Shown: positions 40,500 to 48,814, counted from the first letter of the stretch. The stretch is 64,000 nt of DNA from Corynebacterium haematomassiliense (GCF_013978595.1 NZ_JACDTZ010000001.1:558001-622000), one strand, 5' to 3'. Made by a program: numbers and translations. The notes: generated from the letters alone by a model not told the origin.

Positions 40500-42038
40500 G
40501 TGACTTCACCGCACCAGCAGTGGACCAACCCGCTGCGCTCCCCCGCCGACAAACGCCTCCCCCAGATCGCCGGGCCCTCCGGCATGGTGATCTTCGGGGT
40601 CACCGGCGACCTCGCCCGCAAGAAGCTGCTGCCGGCGGTCTACGATTTGGCCAACCGCGGCCTTCTGCCGGGCGGGTTCACGCTGGTCGGCTACGGGCGG
40701 CGCGACTGGTCCAAGGCCGACTTCGAGGCGTACGTGCGCAAGGCTGTCGACGAAGGCGCGCGCACCGAGTTCCACGACAACGTCTGGCAACGCCTCGCCG
40801 AGGGCCTCGAGTTCGTCCAGGGCAACTTCGACGACGACGCCGCCTTCGACCGCCTCGCCGCCACCTGCAAGCGCAGCGACAAGCAGCGCGGCACCGCCGG
40901 CAACTGGGCCTACTACCTGTCCGTGCCGCCGGAGTTTTTCGCCGAGGTGGTCCACCAGCTGGACCGCTCCGGCATGGCGCACGAGGGCGAGAACCAGTGG
41001 CGCCGCGTGATCATTGAAAAGCCGTTCGGCCACGACCTCGAATCCGCGAAGGAGCTCAACGAAGTCGTCGGCGCCGTGTTCGACGAGCGGTCCGTCTTCC
41101 GCATCGACCACTACCTGGGCAAGGAGACGGTGCAGAACATCCTTGCGCTGCGCTTTTCCAACCAGATGTTCGAGCCGGTGTGGAACTCCCACTACATCGA
41201 CCACGTGCAGATCACCATGGCCGAGGACATCGGCCTGGGCGGGCGCGCCAGCTACTACGACGGCATCGGCGCCGCCCGCGACGTGATCCAGAACCACCTG
41301 ATCCAGCTGCTCGCCCTGGTGGCCATGGAGGAACCGACCTCGTTCTCCCCCGGCCAGCTGCGCGCCGAGAAACTCAAGGTACTGCGCGCCACCTCCGCGG
41401 TGGGTCCCTTCGGCAAAACCACCGCCCGCGGGCAGTACACCGCCGGGTGGCAGGGCTCCAAGAAGGTCGTGGGCCTGCGCGAGGAGGAAGGGTTCGACCC
41501 GAACTCCACCACCGAGACGTTCGCCGCCTGCACCCTACAGATCGATTCCCGCCGCTGGGCCGGCGTGCCGTTCTACCTGCGCACCGGCAAGCGACTGGGC
41601 CGCCGCGTCACCGAGATCGCGCTGGTGTTCAAACGCCCGCCGTACCAGCCGTTCTCCCAGGGACAGACCGACCTTTTGACCAACAACGCCGTCGTCATCC
41701 GCGTCCAGCCCGACGAGGGCGTGCTGATGCGCTTCGGCTCCAAGGTGCCCGGCCCCGGCATGGAGTTGCGCGACGTGAACATGGACTTCTCCTACTCCGA
41801 GGCGTTCACCGAGCAGTCGCCAGAGGCCTACGAGCGCCTCATCCTCGACGCTCTTTTGGATGAATCGAGCCTGTTTCCCACCAACTCCGAGGTGGAGCGC
41901 AGCTGGGAGATCCTGGACCCGGTGCTGAACTACTGGGCCGATCAAGGCAGCCCCGACGACTACGCCGCCGGCACCTGGGGGCCGGCCTCCGCCGAGCGCA
42001 TGCTGTCGAAGGACGGCCGTGCCTGGCGGCGTCCATAA
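40500..42038 (+). CDS. zwf: Glucose-6-phosphate 1-dehydrogenase
   Basis: 512 aa from GTG 40500, directly after the tal stop. NADP motif GVTGDLARKKLLPAVYDLA at residues about 33-52; active-site RIDHYLGKETVQNILALRFSN with the catalytic histidine; RRVIIEKPFGHDLESA. It catalyses the first oxidative step of the pentose phosphate pathway. OpcA, encoded next, is its assembly partner in corynebacteria. Confidence 0.97.
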   Translation: MTSPHQQWTNPLRSPADKRLPQIAGPSGMVIFGVTGDLARKKLLPAVYDLANRGLLPGGFTLVGYGRRDWSKADFEAYVRKAVDEGARTEFHDNVWQRLAEGLEFVQGNFDDDAAFDRLAATCKRSDKQRGTAGNWAYYLSVPPEFFAEVVHQLDRSGMAHEGENQWRRVIIEKPFGHDLESAKELNEVVGAVFDERSVFRIDHYLGKETVQNILALRFSNQMFEPVWNSHYIDHVQITMAEDIGLGGRASYYDGIGAARDVIQNHLIQLLALVAMEEPTSFSPGQLRAEKLKVLRATSAVGPFGKTTARGQYTAGWQGSKKVVGLREEEGFDPNSTTETFAACTLQIDSRRWAGVPFYLRTGKRLGRRVTEIALVFKRPPYQPFSQGQTDLLTNNAVVIRVQPDEGVLMRFGSKVPGPGMELRDVNMDFSYSEAFTEQSPEAYERLILDALLDESSLFPTNSEVERSWEILDPVLNYWADQGSPDDYAAGTWGPASAERMLSKDGRAWRRP

Positions 42039-42055
42039 GCACGAAAGGCTCGAGC

Positions 42056-42985
42056 ATGATCACCGAATTGCCGGACACCACAACCAAGGCCATCGCCGCA
42101 GAGCTCGCGCACGCGCGCGAGCGCCACTCGCTTGCCACCGGGCGCGTGCTCACCCTGCTGGTGGCTATTGACGACTCGCGCGAGGACAGCATCGACGAGA
42201 CCCTTGCGACCCTGCGCGACGCCTCCTTCGAGCATCCCGCCCGCGTGCTGGTGCTCATCGCCGGCGACCCGCAAGCCGAAACCCGCCTCGACGCGCAAGT
42301 GCTGGTGGCCACCGACGCCGGCGCCTCCGAGGTGGTGGTCATGCGCCTGTACGGCGAGCTGACTGGCCACATGGGCGCGGTGGTCACGCCGCTGCTGCTG
42401 CCGGACACCCCGGTGGTGGCGTGCTGGCCGCAGAAGGCGCCGAAGCACCCGTCCGGCACGCAGCTGGGCCGCATCGCCCAGCGACGCATCACGAACCTGC
42501 GCCGCGGCACGAACGGCGTGACGCTGAAGCAGCTCACGGACGGCTACGAGCACGGCGATTCGGACATGATGTGGTCGCGCATCACGCCGTGGCGCGGCAT
42601 CGTCGCCTCCGCCCTGGACCGCCACCCCGGCAAGCACGTTCATTCCGCCGAGATCGCGGGCGCCGCCGGGGACCCGAGCGTGGACCTCGCCGCCGGCTGG
42701 CTCGCCTCCAGCCTGGGCGTGGACGTGACACGGTGCGCCGGCGAGGCGGCCGGCGACTTCCCCATCGCCCGCTTGGTGCTGCACTGCGAAGGCGGCGACG
42801 TGGAGGTCGCGGTCCAGGACAGCCACACCGTACGCATCTCCGCGCCCGGCCACGCCGATTCTTTCGTGGCCATGGGCGAGCGCACCGAGGCCGAAAGCCT
42901 CGCCGAGGACCTGCGCCACCTCGGCCCCGACACCACCTACGAGCGCGCGCTGGGCGGACTTTCAGGAGTACACAATGAGCTTTAA
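42056..42985 (+). CDS. opcA: Glucose-6-phosphate dehydrogenase assembly protein OpcA
   Basis: 309 aa, with GAAAGG upstream of the ATG. Typical OpcA organisation: N-terminal DTTTKAIAAELAHARERHSLATGRVLTLLV, central VVTPLLLPDTPVVACWPQKAPKHPSGTQLGRIAQRRITN, and a C-terminal glucose-6-phosphate dehydrogenase-interacting region. It is needed for active Zwf. Its end overlaps the start of pgl by 11 bp. Confidence 0.95.
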   Translation: MITELPDTTTKAIAAELAHARERHSLATGRVLTLLVAIDDSREDSIDETLATLRDASFEHPARVLVLIAGDPQAETRLDAQVLVATDAGASEVVVMRLYGELTGHMGAVVTPLLLPDTPVVACWPQKAPKHPSGTQLGRIAQRRITNLRRGTNGVTLKQLTDGYEHGDSDMMWSRITPWRGIVASALDRHPGKHVHSAEIAGAAGDPSVDLAAGWLASSLGVDVTRCAGEAAGDFPIARLVLHCEGGDVEVAVQDSHTVRISAPGHADSFVAMGERTEAESLAEDLRHLGPDTTYERALGGLSGVHNEL

Positions 42986-43685
42986 CGATCTTGCATCGCT
43001 ACTCGACGCCGCGACCTCCCGGTTCACCGCCCTCATGTCAGACATCCACGCCGAGGGCCGCGCCGCACGCGTGGTGTTCACCGGCGGCACCGCCGGCATC
43101 GCCCTGCTGGAGCGCCTGGCCGACGAGGACATCGACTGGTCGCGCGTGGAGGTCTTCTTCGGCGACGAGCGCAACGTGCCCGCGGACCACCCCGACTCCA
43201 ACGAGGGCCAGGCGCGGGCGGCGCTGCTGTCCAAGGTGGACATCCCGGAGGAGAACATCCACGGCTACGGCCTCGACGGCGGCCCGATGGACGCCGCGGT
43301 GCAGCGCTACCGCGAGCTCATCGGCGACGGCGGCTTCGACCTCCACCTTTTGGGCATGGGCGGCGAGGGCCACATCAACTCCCTGTTCCCCCACACCGAC
43401 GCGGTGCGCGAACGCGACGCGATGGTGGTGGCGGTGACGGATTCGCCGAAGCCGCCCGCCGAGCGCGCCACCCTGACCCTGCCGGCGGTCCAGTCCGCCG
43501 ACAGGGTGTGGCTGCTGGTCTCCGGCGCCGAGAAAGCGGAGGCGGCCAGCCACGCCTCCGACGGTGCCGGGGCCGCCGATGACTGGCCGGTCGCCGGCGC
43601 TATCGGGCGCAAAGAAACGGTCCTGTTCGGGTTAAGGGTCAAAAAGTGTGTCCGGAATCGCGGATTTTCACGGATTGACCTGTAG
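42975..43685 (+). CDS. pgl: 6-Phosphogluconolactonase, 3' end replaced by transposon sequence
   Basis: Residues 1-218 are native: FTGGTAGIALLERLADEDIDWSRVEVFFGDERNVP and the family signature DLHLLGMGGEGHINSLFPH, with catalytic histidine. At 43629 the composite transposon begins. The frame continues through its left end for 18 foreign codons (GLRVKKCVRNRGFSRIDL) and stops at 43685. The native last nine codons (ATKDATGPF) are at 48762-48788. Reconstructed native length is 227 aa; the present product is 236 aa. As only the extreme C-terminus changes, activity may survive. It hydrolyses 6-phosphogluconolactone. Confidence 0.93.
   Translation: MSFNDLASLLDAATSRFTALMSDIHAEGRAARVVFTGGTAGIALLERLADEDIDWSRVEVFFGDERNVPADHPDSNEGQARAALLSKVDIPEENIHGYGLDGGPMDAAVQRYRELIGDGGFDLHLLGMGGEGHINSLFPHTDAVRERDAMVVAVTDSPKPPAERATLTLPAVQSADRVWLLVSGAEKAEAASHASDGAGAADDWPVAGAIGRKETVLFGLRVKKCVRNRGFSRIDL
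43621..43628 (+). repeat. Left 8-bp target duplication of composite transposon
   Basis: TCCTGTTC directly before the terminal GGGTTAAGGG; repeated at 48754-48761 directly after the right terminus. In the joined gene it encodes ...VLF. Confidence 0.95.
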
Positions 43686-44293
43686 GTTTCCGGAAAGTAT
43701 ATGCTCCGGAAGCATATATCTAGCCCCCGACGGGAAATCCTCGGTGTGGCAGCCGTGATGTGCTATGCGCGGCGTGGTGTGGTGTCGCAATGTCGAAGAA
43801 CCAACCACGCTGCCACTGCGGCGGTGAAATGAAACGCAACGGCACCACCAGCAAAGGCACCACCAGATGGCGCTGCAAACAATGCGGCGCCTCCAGCGTC
43901 AAACGTCGAAACGACATCACCAACGCGGCAGTGTTCACCCAGTTCATCGAGCATTGCACCACCGCAATATCACTCGACGACCTAGCCAAACGAAACGGTG
44001 TTAGCCGCGCCACCATGAAGCGGCGCTTCAAGTGGTGCTGGCTCGTTGATGTGCCTGACCCCACCGCCGGCCACCACAAGCGGATCTACGACCAGGTATT
44101 TCTCGATGGCACCTACACCGCCGGTGGCTGCCTGATCGTCGCGGCGACCATCGACCACGTGATCGCCTGGCACTGGTGCAAACACGAAACCACCCGCGAC
44201 TACCAACTGCTGCTTGAACGCATCGAAGCCCCACTCATCGCCGTCATCGACGGCGGCCAAGGCGCATACAGCGCAATCAAAAAGTGCTGGCCG
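43629..44293 (+). mobile_element. IS1249-like copy A, left fragment (665 bp)
   Basis: Identical to the first 665 bp of copy B at 47369 except for one base (A at 44206, G at 47946; both encode Gln). It has the intact left inverted repeat. It ends at GGCCG, where the tet(W) segment begins; IS sequence resumes with the same GGCCG at 47212. Confidence 0.93.
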
Positions 44294-44326
44294 CGCTCAA
44301 TGATATTTCGCAATAGCCAGCAATGA
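43790..44326 (+). pseudogene. Transposase fragment of copy A
   Basis: The first 168 residues are identical to the transposase of copy B (from MSKNQPRCHCGGEMKRNGTT to the second catalytic Asp region VIDGGQGAYSAIKKCWP). It then runs into 10 foreign codons (RSMIFRNSQQ) and stops. It lacks the C-terminal catalytic glutamate, so it is inactive. Confidence 0.92.
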
Positions 44327-44347
44327 ACGCTTGCATTGCGCAAGACG

Positions 44348-46267
44348 TTACATTATCTTCTGAAACATATAGCGCACCTTGTCCAGGCGGCTGTTTGGAC
44401 GGCGGGGCTGGATGACTGGCTTGCCGACAGCGGCCTGATACCCTTTCAGTTCTGTAAGGCATACGCTCTGCCCGTTGGTGTAAAAGGCCAGATCAGTACG
44501 GTATGCCTGTATACAGCGGGCGGGAATCTCGCCAGTAAAGACAACTTCATCCTTTTTTACCTGGACCGTTTCGATGGTGGCACAGTATTTCGGTGCATCA
44601 TGATAAGCCCTGGAAAGATATTCCCGGGGCGCATAGAGGGTGAAGGAGAGATAAGGTTCCAGCAGTTGCGTCCCTGATTCCTTCAATGCCTGTTCCAATA
44701 CAATCGGGGCCAATGAGCGGAAGTCCGCCGGCGTGCTGACCGGACTGTAATAAAGCCCGTATTCAAAGCAAATCTTACAGTCCGTTACGTTCCAGCCGAA
44801 CAAGCCCTGCTCCAGCCCGTAACGGATACCATCCCTGACAGCGTTTTGAAAACTCTGGTTCAAGTATCCCAGCGAAACCCGGCTCTCGTATTGTACACCG
44901 GAGCCAAGCGGGAGTGGTGTAACAGACAGTCCGATGGATGCCCAAAACGGGTTGGGCGGCACCTCGATATGGATGGTGTGGCTGGCTGCTTTGAGCGGCC
45001 GCTCCATATAAATGACGGTGGGTTCCTTTACCACTGTTTCAAGCTTGTATTTTTCCGACAGCAAAGCGGAAACAACCTCCAACTGCACCCGGCCCAAAAA
45101 AGAAAGAATGATCTCATGGGTGATGGAATCCACCTCGCAGCGCAAAAGCGGGTCAGTATCCGCAAGTTGCGTAAGAGCGTCCAGCAGCCGTTCTCTTTGC
45201 GCTGCCGTTTTCGGCGCAATCGACGTCCGCAGCATGGGGAGGGGGTCCTCACGCCACCTTTTACGAGGGAGCCGGGTTGGGTCCCCTAATACATCGTTTA
45301 ACCTCACGCTGTCGCTGGGAAGGATAACAATTTCACCCGGATAAGCGGTGTCTGTCCGAACAATTTCCCCTTTGGATGGAATACGCATCTCTGTGATTTT
45401 CAGCTTTTCTCTCCCGGCCAGGGCCACCGTATCCCGCAGGCGCAGCGTTCCGCTGTATAGCCGTAGATAGACACGCCGCTGGCCGCAATCTGTATACTCC
45501 ACCTTGAAAACGCTGCCGCATAGGGCGGCGCTCCCCTGTTCCCCAATCGGTTGGAACAGCCCTGTCACCGCATCCATCAACGGTTGAATGCCAAGGCCCT
45601 TTTTGGCGCTGCCATAATAGACCGGGAACAGGGAGGCGTCTTGAACCCGCCGCTGGTCCTCCCGCACAAGTTTTTCCCGGCTGATTGGTTCTCCTGCGAT
45701 ATACTTTTCCAATAATTTATCGTTATTTTCGATGACCGCATCCCATGCTTCTATGTCGGTATTTTCCTCCAGGACTATTTCCGGGGACAGCGACACCGTC
45801 TGCTTGATGATAATATCGGCGGAGAGCTTATCCCGAACAGACTGAACCACGCTCTGCAAATCAACGCCAGCCTGGTCGATCTTGTTGATAAAGATAACGG
45901 TGGGAATGTTCATTTTCCGCAGGGCATGGAACAGAATACGGGTCTGGGCCTGCACGCCATCTTTAGCGGAGATCACCAAGATGGCCCCATCTAAAACAGC
46001 CAAAGAGCGGTACACCTCCGCCAAAAAATCCATGTGGCCGGGCGTATCCACAATGTTGACTTTACATCTGTGCCACTGGAAGGAAGTGACTGTCGCTTGA
46101 ATGGTAATCCCACGCTGCCGCTCCAAAAACATGGTGTCCGTCCTCGTTGTCCCTTTTTCGACGCTCCCCGGTTCTGAAATGGCTCCGCTGGCATATAGCA
46201 GGCTCTCCGTCAAGGTCGTCTTTCCAGCGTCTACATGGGCAAGAATTCCAATATTGATTATTTTCAT
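44348..46267 (-). CDS. tet(W): Tetracycline ribosomal protection protein Tet(W)
   Basis: 639 aa, the exact length of Tet(W). EF-G-like GTPase: G1 [14 protein letters not shown]3 DTPGHMDF, G4 NKID; the C-terminal domains include the [36 protein letters not shown] region that contacts the ribosome. It releases tetracycline from the 30S subunit. GGGAGG lies 10 nt upstream of ATG 46265-46267. It has a 14-aa leader and attenuator upstream. Composition is clearly lower in GC than the chromosome, in line with an origin outside Corynebacterium. The sequence agrees with known Tet(W) from memory with scattered substitutions only. Confidence 0.96.
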   Translation of the reverse strand: MKIINIGILAHVDAGKTTLTESLLYASGAISEPGSVEKGTTRTDTMFLERQRGITIQATVTSFQWHRCKVNIVDTPGHMDFLAEVYRSLAVLDGAILVISAKDGVQAQTRILFHALRKMNIPTVIFINKIDQAGVDLQSVVQSVRDKLSADIIIKQTVSLSPEIVLEENTDIEAWDAVIENNDKLLEKYIAGEPISREKLVREDQRRVQDASLFPVYYGSAKKGLGIQPLMDAVTGLFQPIGEQGSAALCGSVFKVEYTDCGQRRVYLRLYSGTLRLRDTVALAGREKLKITEMRIPSKGEIVRTDTAYPGEIVILPSDSVRLNDVLGDPTRLPRKRWREDPLPMLRTSIAPKTAAQRERLLDALTQLADTDPLLRCEVDSITHEIILSFLGRVQLEVVSALLSEKYKLETVVKEPTVIYMERPLKAASHTIHIEVPPNPFWASIGLSVTPLPLGSGVQYESRVSLGYLNQSFQNAVRDGIRYGLEQGLFGWNVTDCKICFEYGLYYSPVSTPADFRSLAPIVLEQALKESGTQLLEPYLSFTLYAPREYLSRAYHDAPKYCATIETVQVKKDEVVFTGEIPARCIQAYRTDLAFYTNGQSVCLTELKGYQAAVGKPVIQPRRPNSRLDKVRYMFQKIM

Positions 46268-46305
46268 GTGATTGTCCTCCCTTTACTGCCCCGAAGGGCA
46301 TAAAA

Positions 46306-46340
46306 ATCCCCAGCAGTAAAATACTTTTACCACTGGGGAT
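46306..46340 (-). terminator. Attenuator hairpin in the tet(W) leader
   Basis: On the minus strand ATCCCCAG (46340-46333) pairs with CTGGGGAT (46313-46306), with an inner GTAAAA/TTTTAC stem, followed by TTTTT. This is an intrinsic terminator that overlaps the end of the leader peptide gene, as in tet(M)-type attenuation: slowed ribosomes under tetracycline would open it. Confidence 0.8.
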
Positions 46341-46371
46341 GATAATTTGCGGACATACGCATATACAGCAT
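46327..46371 (-). CDS. Leader peptide of tet(W)
   Basis: 15 codons encoding MLYMRMSANYHPQW. Its stop lies within the attenuator hairpin. Leader peptides of this kind (family Tet_res_leader) regulate ribosomal protection genes by transcription attenuation. Confidence 0.8.
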   Translation of the reverse strand: MLYMRMSANYHPQW

Positions 46372-46629
46372 ACACCTGTTTGTGAGTGCTGTTTTTGGGG
46401 ATATGTCAAAATTGATAAGGCAAAAGTATTCTTAAATTGGGTACAAAAACCTAAGCCCCTACAAAAGGGACTATCATAATCCTTTGTTCCCACTATTTGA
46501 TTATAGTTTTATTTAAGAATACCTTGCCGCATATTTTTTACTCCTTTTCTGGAATTGAATTATTATATCACATCAGTTTTAGGAAAACAAGTATCTAAAA
46601 GAAATTTTTCTTCCCCTTATATGTAACAA
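46372..46629 (-). promoter_or_regulatory. AT-rich upstream region of tet(W)
   Basis: No gene is seen here. It contains a TTGACA -35-like box and several AT-rich stretches on the minus strand that serve as the tet(W) promoter region. A conserved segment upstream of tet(W) is known to travel with the gene between genera, and this is probably part of it. Confidence 0.5.
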
Positions 46630-46728
46630 TCATACCGGCTTCCTAACGTTCAGAATGGTTTCTACTGTCTGCTGCGGTGTTTGGTTGGAATTGTCCAGCC
46701 AAAAGCCGATCCGTGGTGTTGTCTGCAT
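46630..46728 (-). pseudogene. C-terminal remnant of a kinase-like gene
   Basis: 32 codons (MQTTPRIGFWLDNSNQTPQQ then TVETILNVRKPV and stop). The pattern ...D-N-S-N-x-T-P-x-Q-T-V-x-x-I-L resembles the last residues of P-loop phosphotransferase/kinase genes. It is the 3' remnant of a gene that once preceded tet(W) in its earlier host, and is not functional by itself. Confidence 0.4.
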
Positions 46729-46883
46729 TTTACTAAATACAAATTCAATGTATACAGAAAGAAATATATAAGGAGTGGGAGGGATTCCGCCGTAGTCGGC
46801 ATTGTAGGAAAATCCAAAAGTTTAGATTTTCTCAAAATGCTTATCTTTTGGTCTTTGGTTCGGAATAGTGTAGTGCTGGCGGT
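46729..46883. other. Short junction region inside tet(W) cargo
   Basis: No gene is recognisable. AT-rich sequence of low-GC origin continues from the left; the switch to high-GC sequence happens between about 46920 and 46970. Confidence 0.5.
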
Positions 46884-47162
46884 CTATCTATTGTTTTCGG
46901 TTGCTTGCTTCTTTACCGTACATGAGCATTCAGTGTTGGGGATAAACACGACTGCCGCAGCATCCGGCATGACCAACTCACTATCGGAAAGCGTGGCACC
47001 GGGTGCAAGGGTGACAGTCGGCAACGCCAGCACATCGCGTGCAGAAAGCATGCTTGCACGCCGACGTTTACGAGTCCTGCCGGGGTCGGGGTTGGTGTTG
47101 TAATCGGCCCAATCCTTCTCTGGTGGCTTGGGGATCAGCGGGGGAATATCGTGTGGGGACAT
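46884..47162 (-). pseudogene. Truncated high-GC gene with good ribosome site
   Basis: From ATG 47160-47162 (MSPHDIPPLIPKPPEKDWAD, with AAGGAGG about 9 nt upstream) about 65-70 codons read as normal actinobacterial coding sequence (GRTRKRRRASMLSARDVLALPTVTLAPGATLSDSELVMPDAA). The frame then passes into the low-GC tet(W) segment and stops. It is the 5' part of a gene cut when tet(W) joined an actinobacterial replicon. No family recognised. Confidence 0.5.
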
Positions 47163-47211
47163 GGGTGCGGACCTCCTTCGGGTTCTGGCCCACAACCAGC
47201 CTGCCACCTAG

Positions 47212-47368
47212 GGCCGACTACGAAAATTCAACGCTGCCTCGTCCACGCCCAACGCGTGGTCCGCCGCTACACCACCACCAACCCACGCACCGATGCCGGG
47301 CGCACCATCTACCGACTTGCGCTGAAACTGACCCGGATCACCACACTGGATGAAGCCGCCGCGTGGGG
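47212..47368 (+). mobile_element. IS1249-like copy A, internal fragment (157 bp)
   Basis: Identical to positions 661-817 of copy B (48029-48185). It begins with GGCCG, the 5 bp also present at the end of the left fragment, and ends at GCGTGGGG where copy B starts. The remaining right part of copy A (beyond nt 817) is absent from the window. Confidence 0.92.
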
Positions 47369-48753
47369 GGGTTAAGGGTCAAAAAGTGTGTCCGGAATCG
47401 CGGATTTTCACGGATTGACCTGTAGGTTTCCGGAAAGTATATGCTCCGGAAGCATATATCTAGCCCCCGACGGGAAATCCTCGGTGTGGCAGCCGTGATG
47501 TGCTATGCGCGGCGTGGTGTGGTGTCGCAATGTCGAAGAACCAACCACGCTGCCACTGCGGCGGTGAAATGAAACGCAACGGCACCACCAGCAAAGGCAC
47601 CACCAGATGGCGCTGCAAACAATGCGGCGCCTCCAGCGTCAAACGTCGAAACGACATCACCAACGCGGCAGTGTTCACCCAGTTCATCGAGCATTGCACC
47701 ACCGCAATATCACTCGACGACCTAGCCAAACGAAACGGTGTTAGCCGCGCCACCATGAAGCGGCGCTTCAAGTGGTGCTGGCTCGTTGATGTGCCTGACC
47801 CCACCGCCGGCCACCACAAGCGGATCTACGACCAGGTATTTCTCGATGGCACCTACACCGCCGGTGGCTGCCTGATCGTCGCGGCGACCATCGACCACGT
47901 GATCGCCTGGCACTGGTGCAAACACGAAACCACCCGCGACTACCAGCTGCTGCTTGAACGCATCGAAGCCCCACTCATCGCCGTCATCGACGGCGGCCAA
48001 GGCGCATACAGCGCAATCAAAAAGTGCTGGCCGACTACGAAAATTCAACGCTGCCTCGTCCACGCCCAACGCGTGGTCCGCCGCTACACCACCACCAACC
48101 CACGCACCGATGCCGGGCGCACCATCTACCGACTTGCGCTGAAACTGACCCGGATCACCACACTGGATGAAGCCGCCGCGTGGGGTGTGCAACTGCACGA
48201 GTTTTCAACGATCTACCGGGAATGGATGAACGAGAAAACCATGATCAAAGACCCCAAAACAGGTGCATGGACCCGCGTGTGGACCCACCACAACGTGCGC
48301 AAGGCCTACAACAGCCTCAACCATCTTTGGCGGTCCGAGATGCTGTTTGTCTACCTCAACCCGCCAGCAGGAGTCCTTGCGCCCGAGCGGATCAAATCCA
48401 CCACCAACAGCTTAGAAGGCGGCATCAACGCCCAGCTCAAACTGCTCGCCAGAACCCACCGCGGCAGATCAGGCGAACGACAACGCCGCATGCTGGATTG
48501 GTGGCTCTACTTAAAAACGGAACTGCCTGACGATCCAGTACGAATCGCCAGGCAGTCCGACTGGGGCCAGGGCCAACTCGCCAAAGTATCCACCCTGACC
48601 CAAACCGAGAACCAAGCCGACCACGAAACAGGATGCCCAGCCCTCTACGACAACGCTATCGACACCGACTACACCCACTCAATCGGCATTCAAAAAGGCC
48701 AAATCTAACCCCCGCGACACGCCGAGCCAGACACACATTTTGACCCTTAACCC
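47369..48753 (+). mobile_element. IS1249-like insertion sequence, complete copy B (1,385 bp)
   Basis: Both inverted repeats are intact (25 of 27 positions match), with one complete transposase gene. The length of 1,385 bp equals IS1249 from C. xerosis as I recall it. Its left end lies inside the remnant of copy A; its right end is the outer border of the composite transposon. Confidence 0.9.
47530..48708 (+). CDS. Transposase of IS1249-like element
   Basis: 392 aa from ATG 47530 (MSKNQPRCHCGGEMKRNGTT). The N-terminal zinc ribbon CHCG...CKQCG is followed by an HTH (LDDLAKRNGVSRATMKRRF) and a DDE core: first Asp in DQVFLDGTYTAGG, second in IAVIDGGQGAY, Glu in STTNSLEGGINAQL. This is the IS256/MULE-like design of the IS1249 family. 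It appears functional and could move both copy B and the whole composite unit. An upstream GTG at 47500 is possible. Confidence 0.92.
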   Translation: MSKNQPRCHCGGEMKRNGTTSKGTTRWRCKQCGASSVKRRNDITNAAVFTQFIEHCTTAISLDDLAKRNGVSRATMKRRFKWCWLVDVPDPTAGHHKRIYDQVFLDGTYTAGGCLIVAATIDHVIAWHWCKHETTRDYQLLLERIEAPLIAVIDGGQGAYSAIKKCWPTTKIQRCLVHAQRVVRRYTTTNPRTDAGRTIYRLALKLTRITTLDEAAAWGVQLHEFSTIYREWMNEKTMIKDPKTGAWTRVWTHHNVRKAYNSLNHLWRSEMLFVYLNPPAGVLAPERIKSTTNSLEGGINAQLKLLARTHRGRSGERQRRMLDWWLYLKTELPDDPVRIARQSDWGQGQLAKVSTLTQTENQADHETGCPALYDNAIDTDYTHSIGIQKGQI

Positions 48754-48761
48754 TCCTGTTC
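48754..48761 (+). repeat. Right 8-bp target duplication of composite transposon
   Basis: TCCTGTTC, identical to 43621-43628, directly follows the terminal CCCTTAACCC. Confidence 0.95.
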
Positions 48762-48791
48762 GCCACGAAGGACGCAACAGGACCGTTCTAG
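48762..48791 (+). pseudogene. pgl: Detached 3' end of pgl
   Basis: Nine codons ATKDATGPF and the TAG stop of the original pgl, now separated from the rest of the gene by the 5.1-kb insertion. Joining 43628 to 48762 restores an uninterrupted 227-codon gene. Confidence 0.9.
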
Positions 48792-48795
48792 TTTC

Positions 48796-48814
48796 GCGCG
48801 CGCAAACCGCGCGC
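48796..48814. terminator. Hairpin between pgl and secG
   Basis: GCGCGCG (48796-48802) and CGCGCGC (48808-48814) form a perfect stem with a 5-nt loop between the convergent pgl and secG stops. It probably works for both directions, though T-runs are short. Confidence 0.6.

Larger units (their letters stand above)
43629..48753. mobile_element. Composite transposon carrying tet(W), 5,125 bp, inserted in pgl
   Basis: The outer ends are inverted repeats: left GGGTTAAGGGTCAAAAAG, right (reverse complement) GGGTTAAGGGTCAAAATG, followed by TGTGTC[C/T]GG on both. An 8-bp duplication flanks the unit and nothing flanks the internal IS borders in the same way. Content in order: IS1249-like left fragment (43629-44293), tet(W) cargo (44294-47211), IS internal fragment (47212-47368), complete IS copy (47369-48753). 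The arrangement recalls Tn5432 of C. xerosis, where IS1249 copies flank erm(X). Confidence 0.9.

Noticed and set aside
37106..40621. 1,171-codon minus-strand frame opposite tkt and tal
   Set aside because: Antisense shadow of two well-identified enzymes; no domain recognisable.
46062..46493. 143-codon frame upstream of and overlapping tet(W)
   Set aside because: It runs through the leader, the attenuator and the tet(W) start in another frame; the known organisation with a 14-aa leader explains the region.
43629..48753. Two independent IS insertions either side of tet(W)
   Set aside because: The inner IS borders lack 8-bp duplications of their own, and copy A is split with a colinear remainder on the far side of tet(W); a nested history and one outer duplication fit better.
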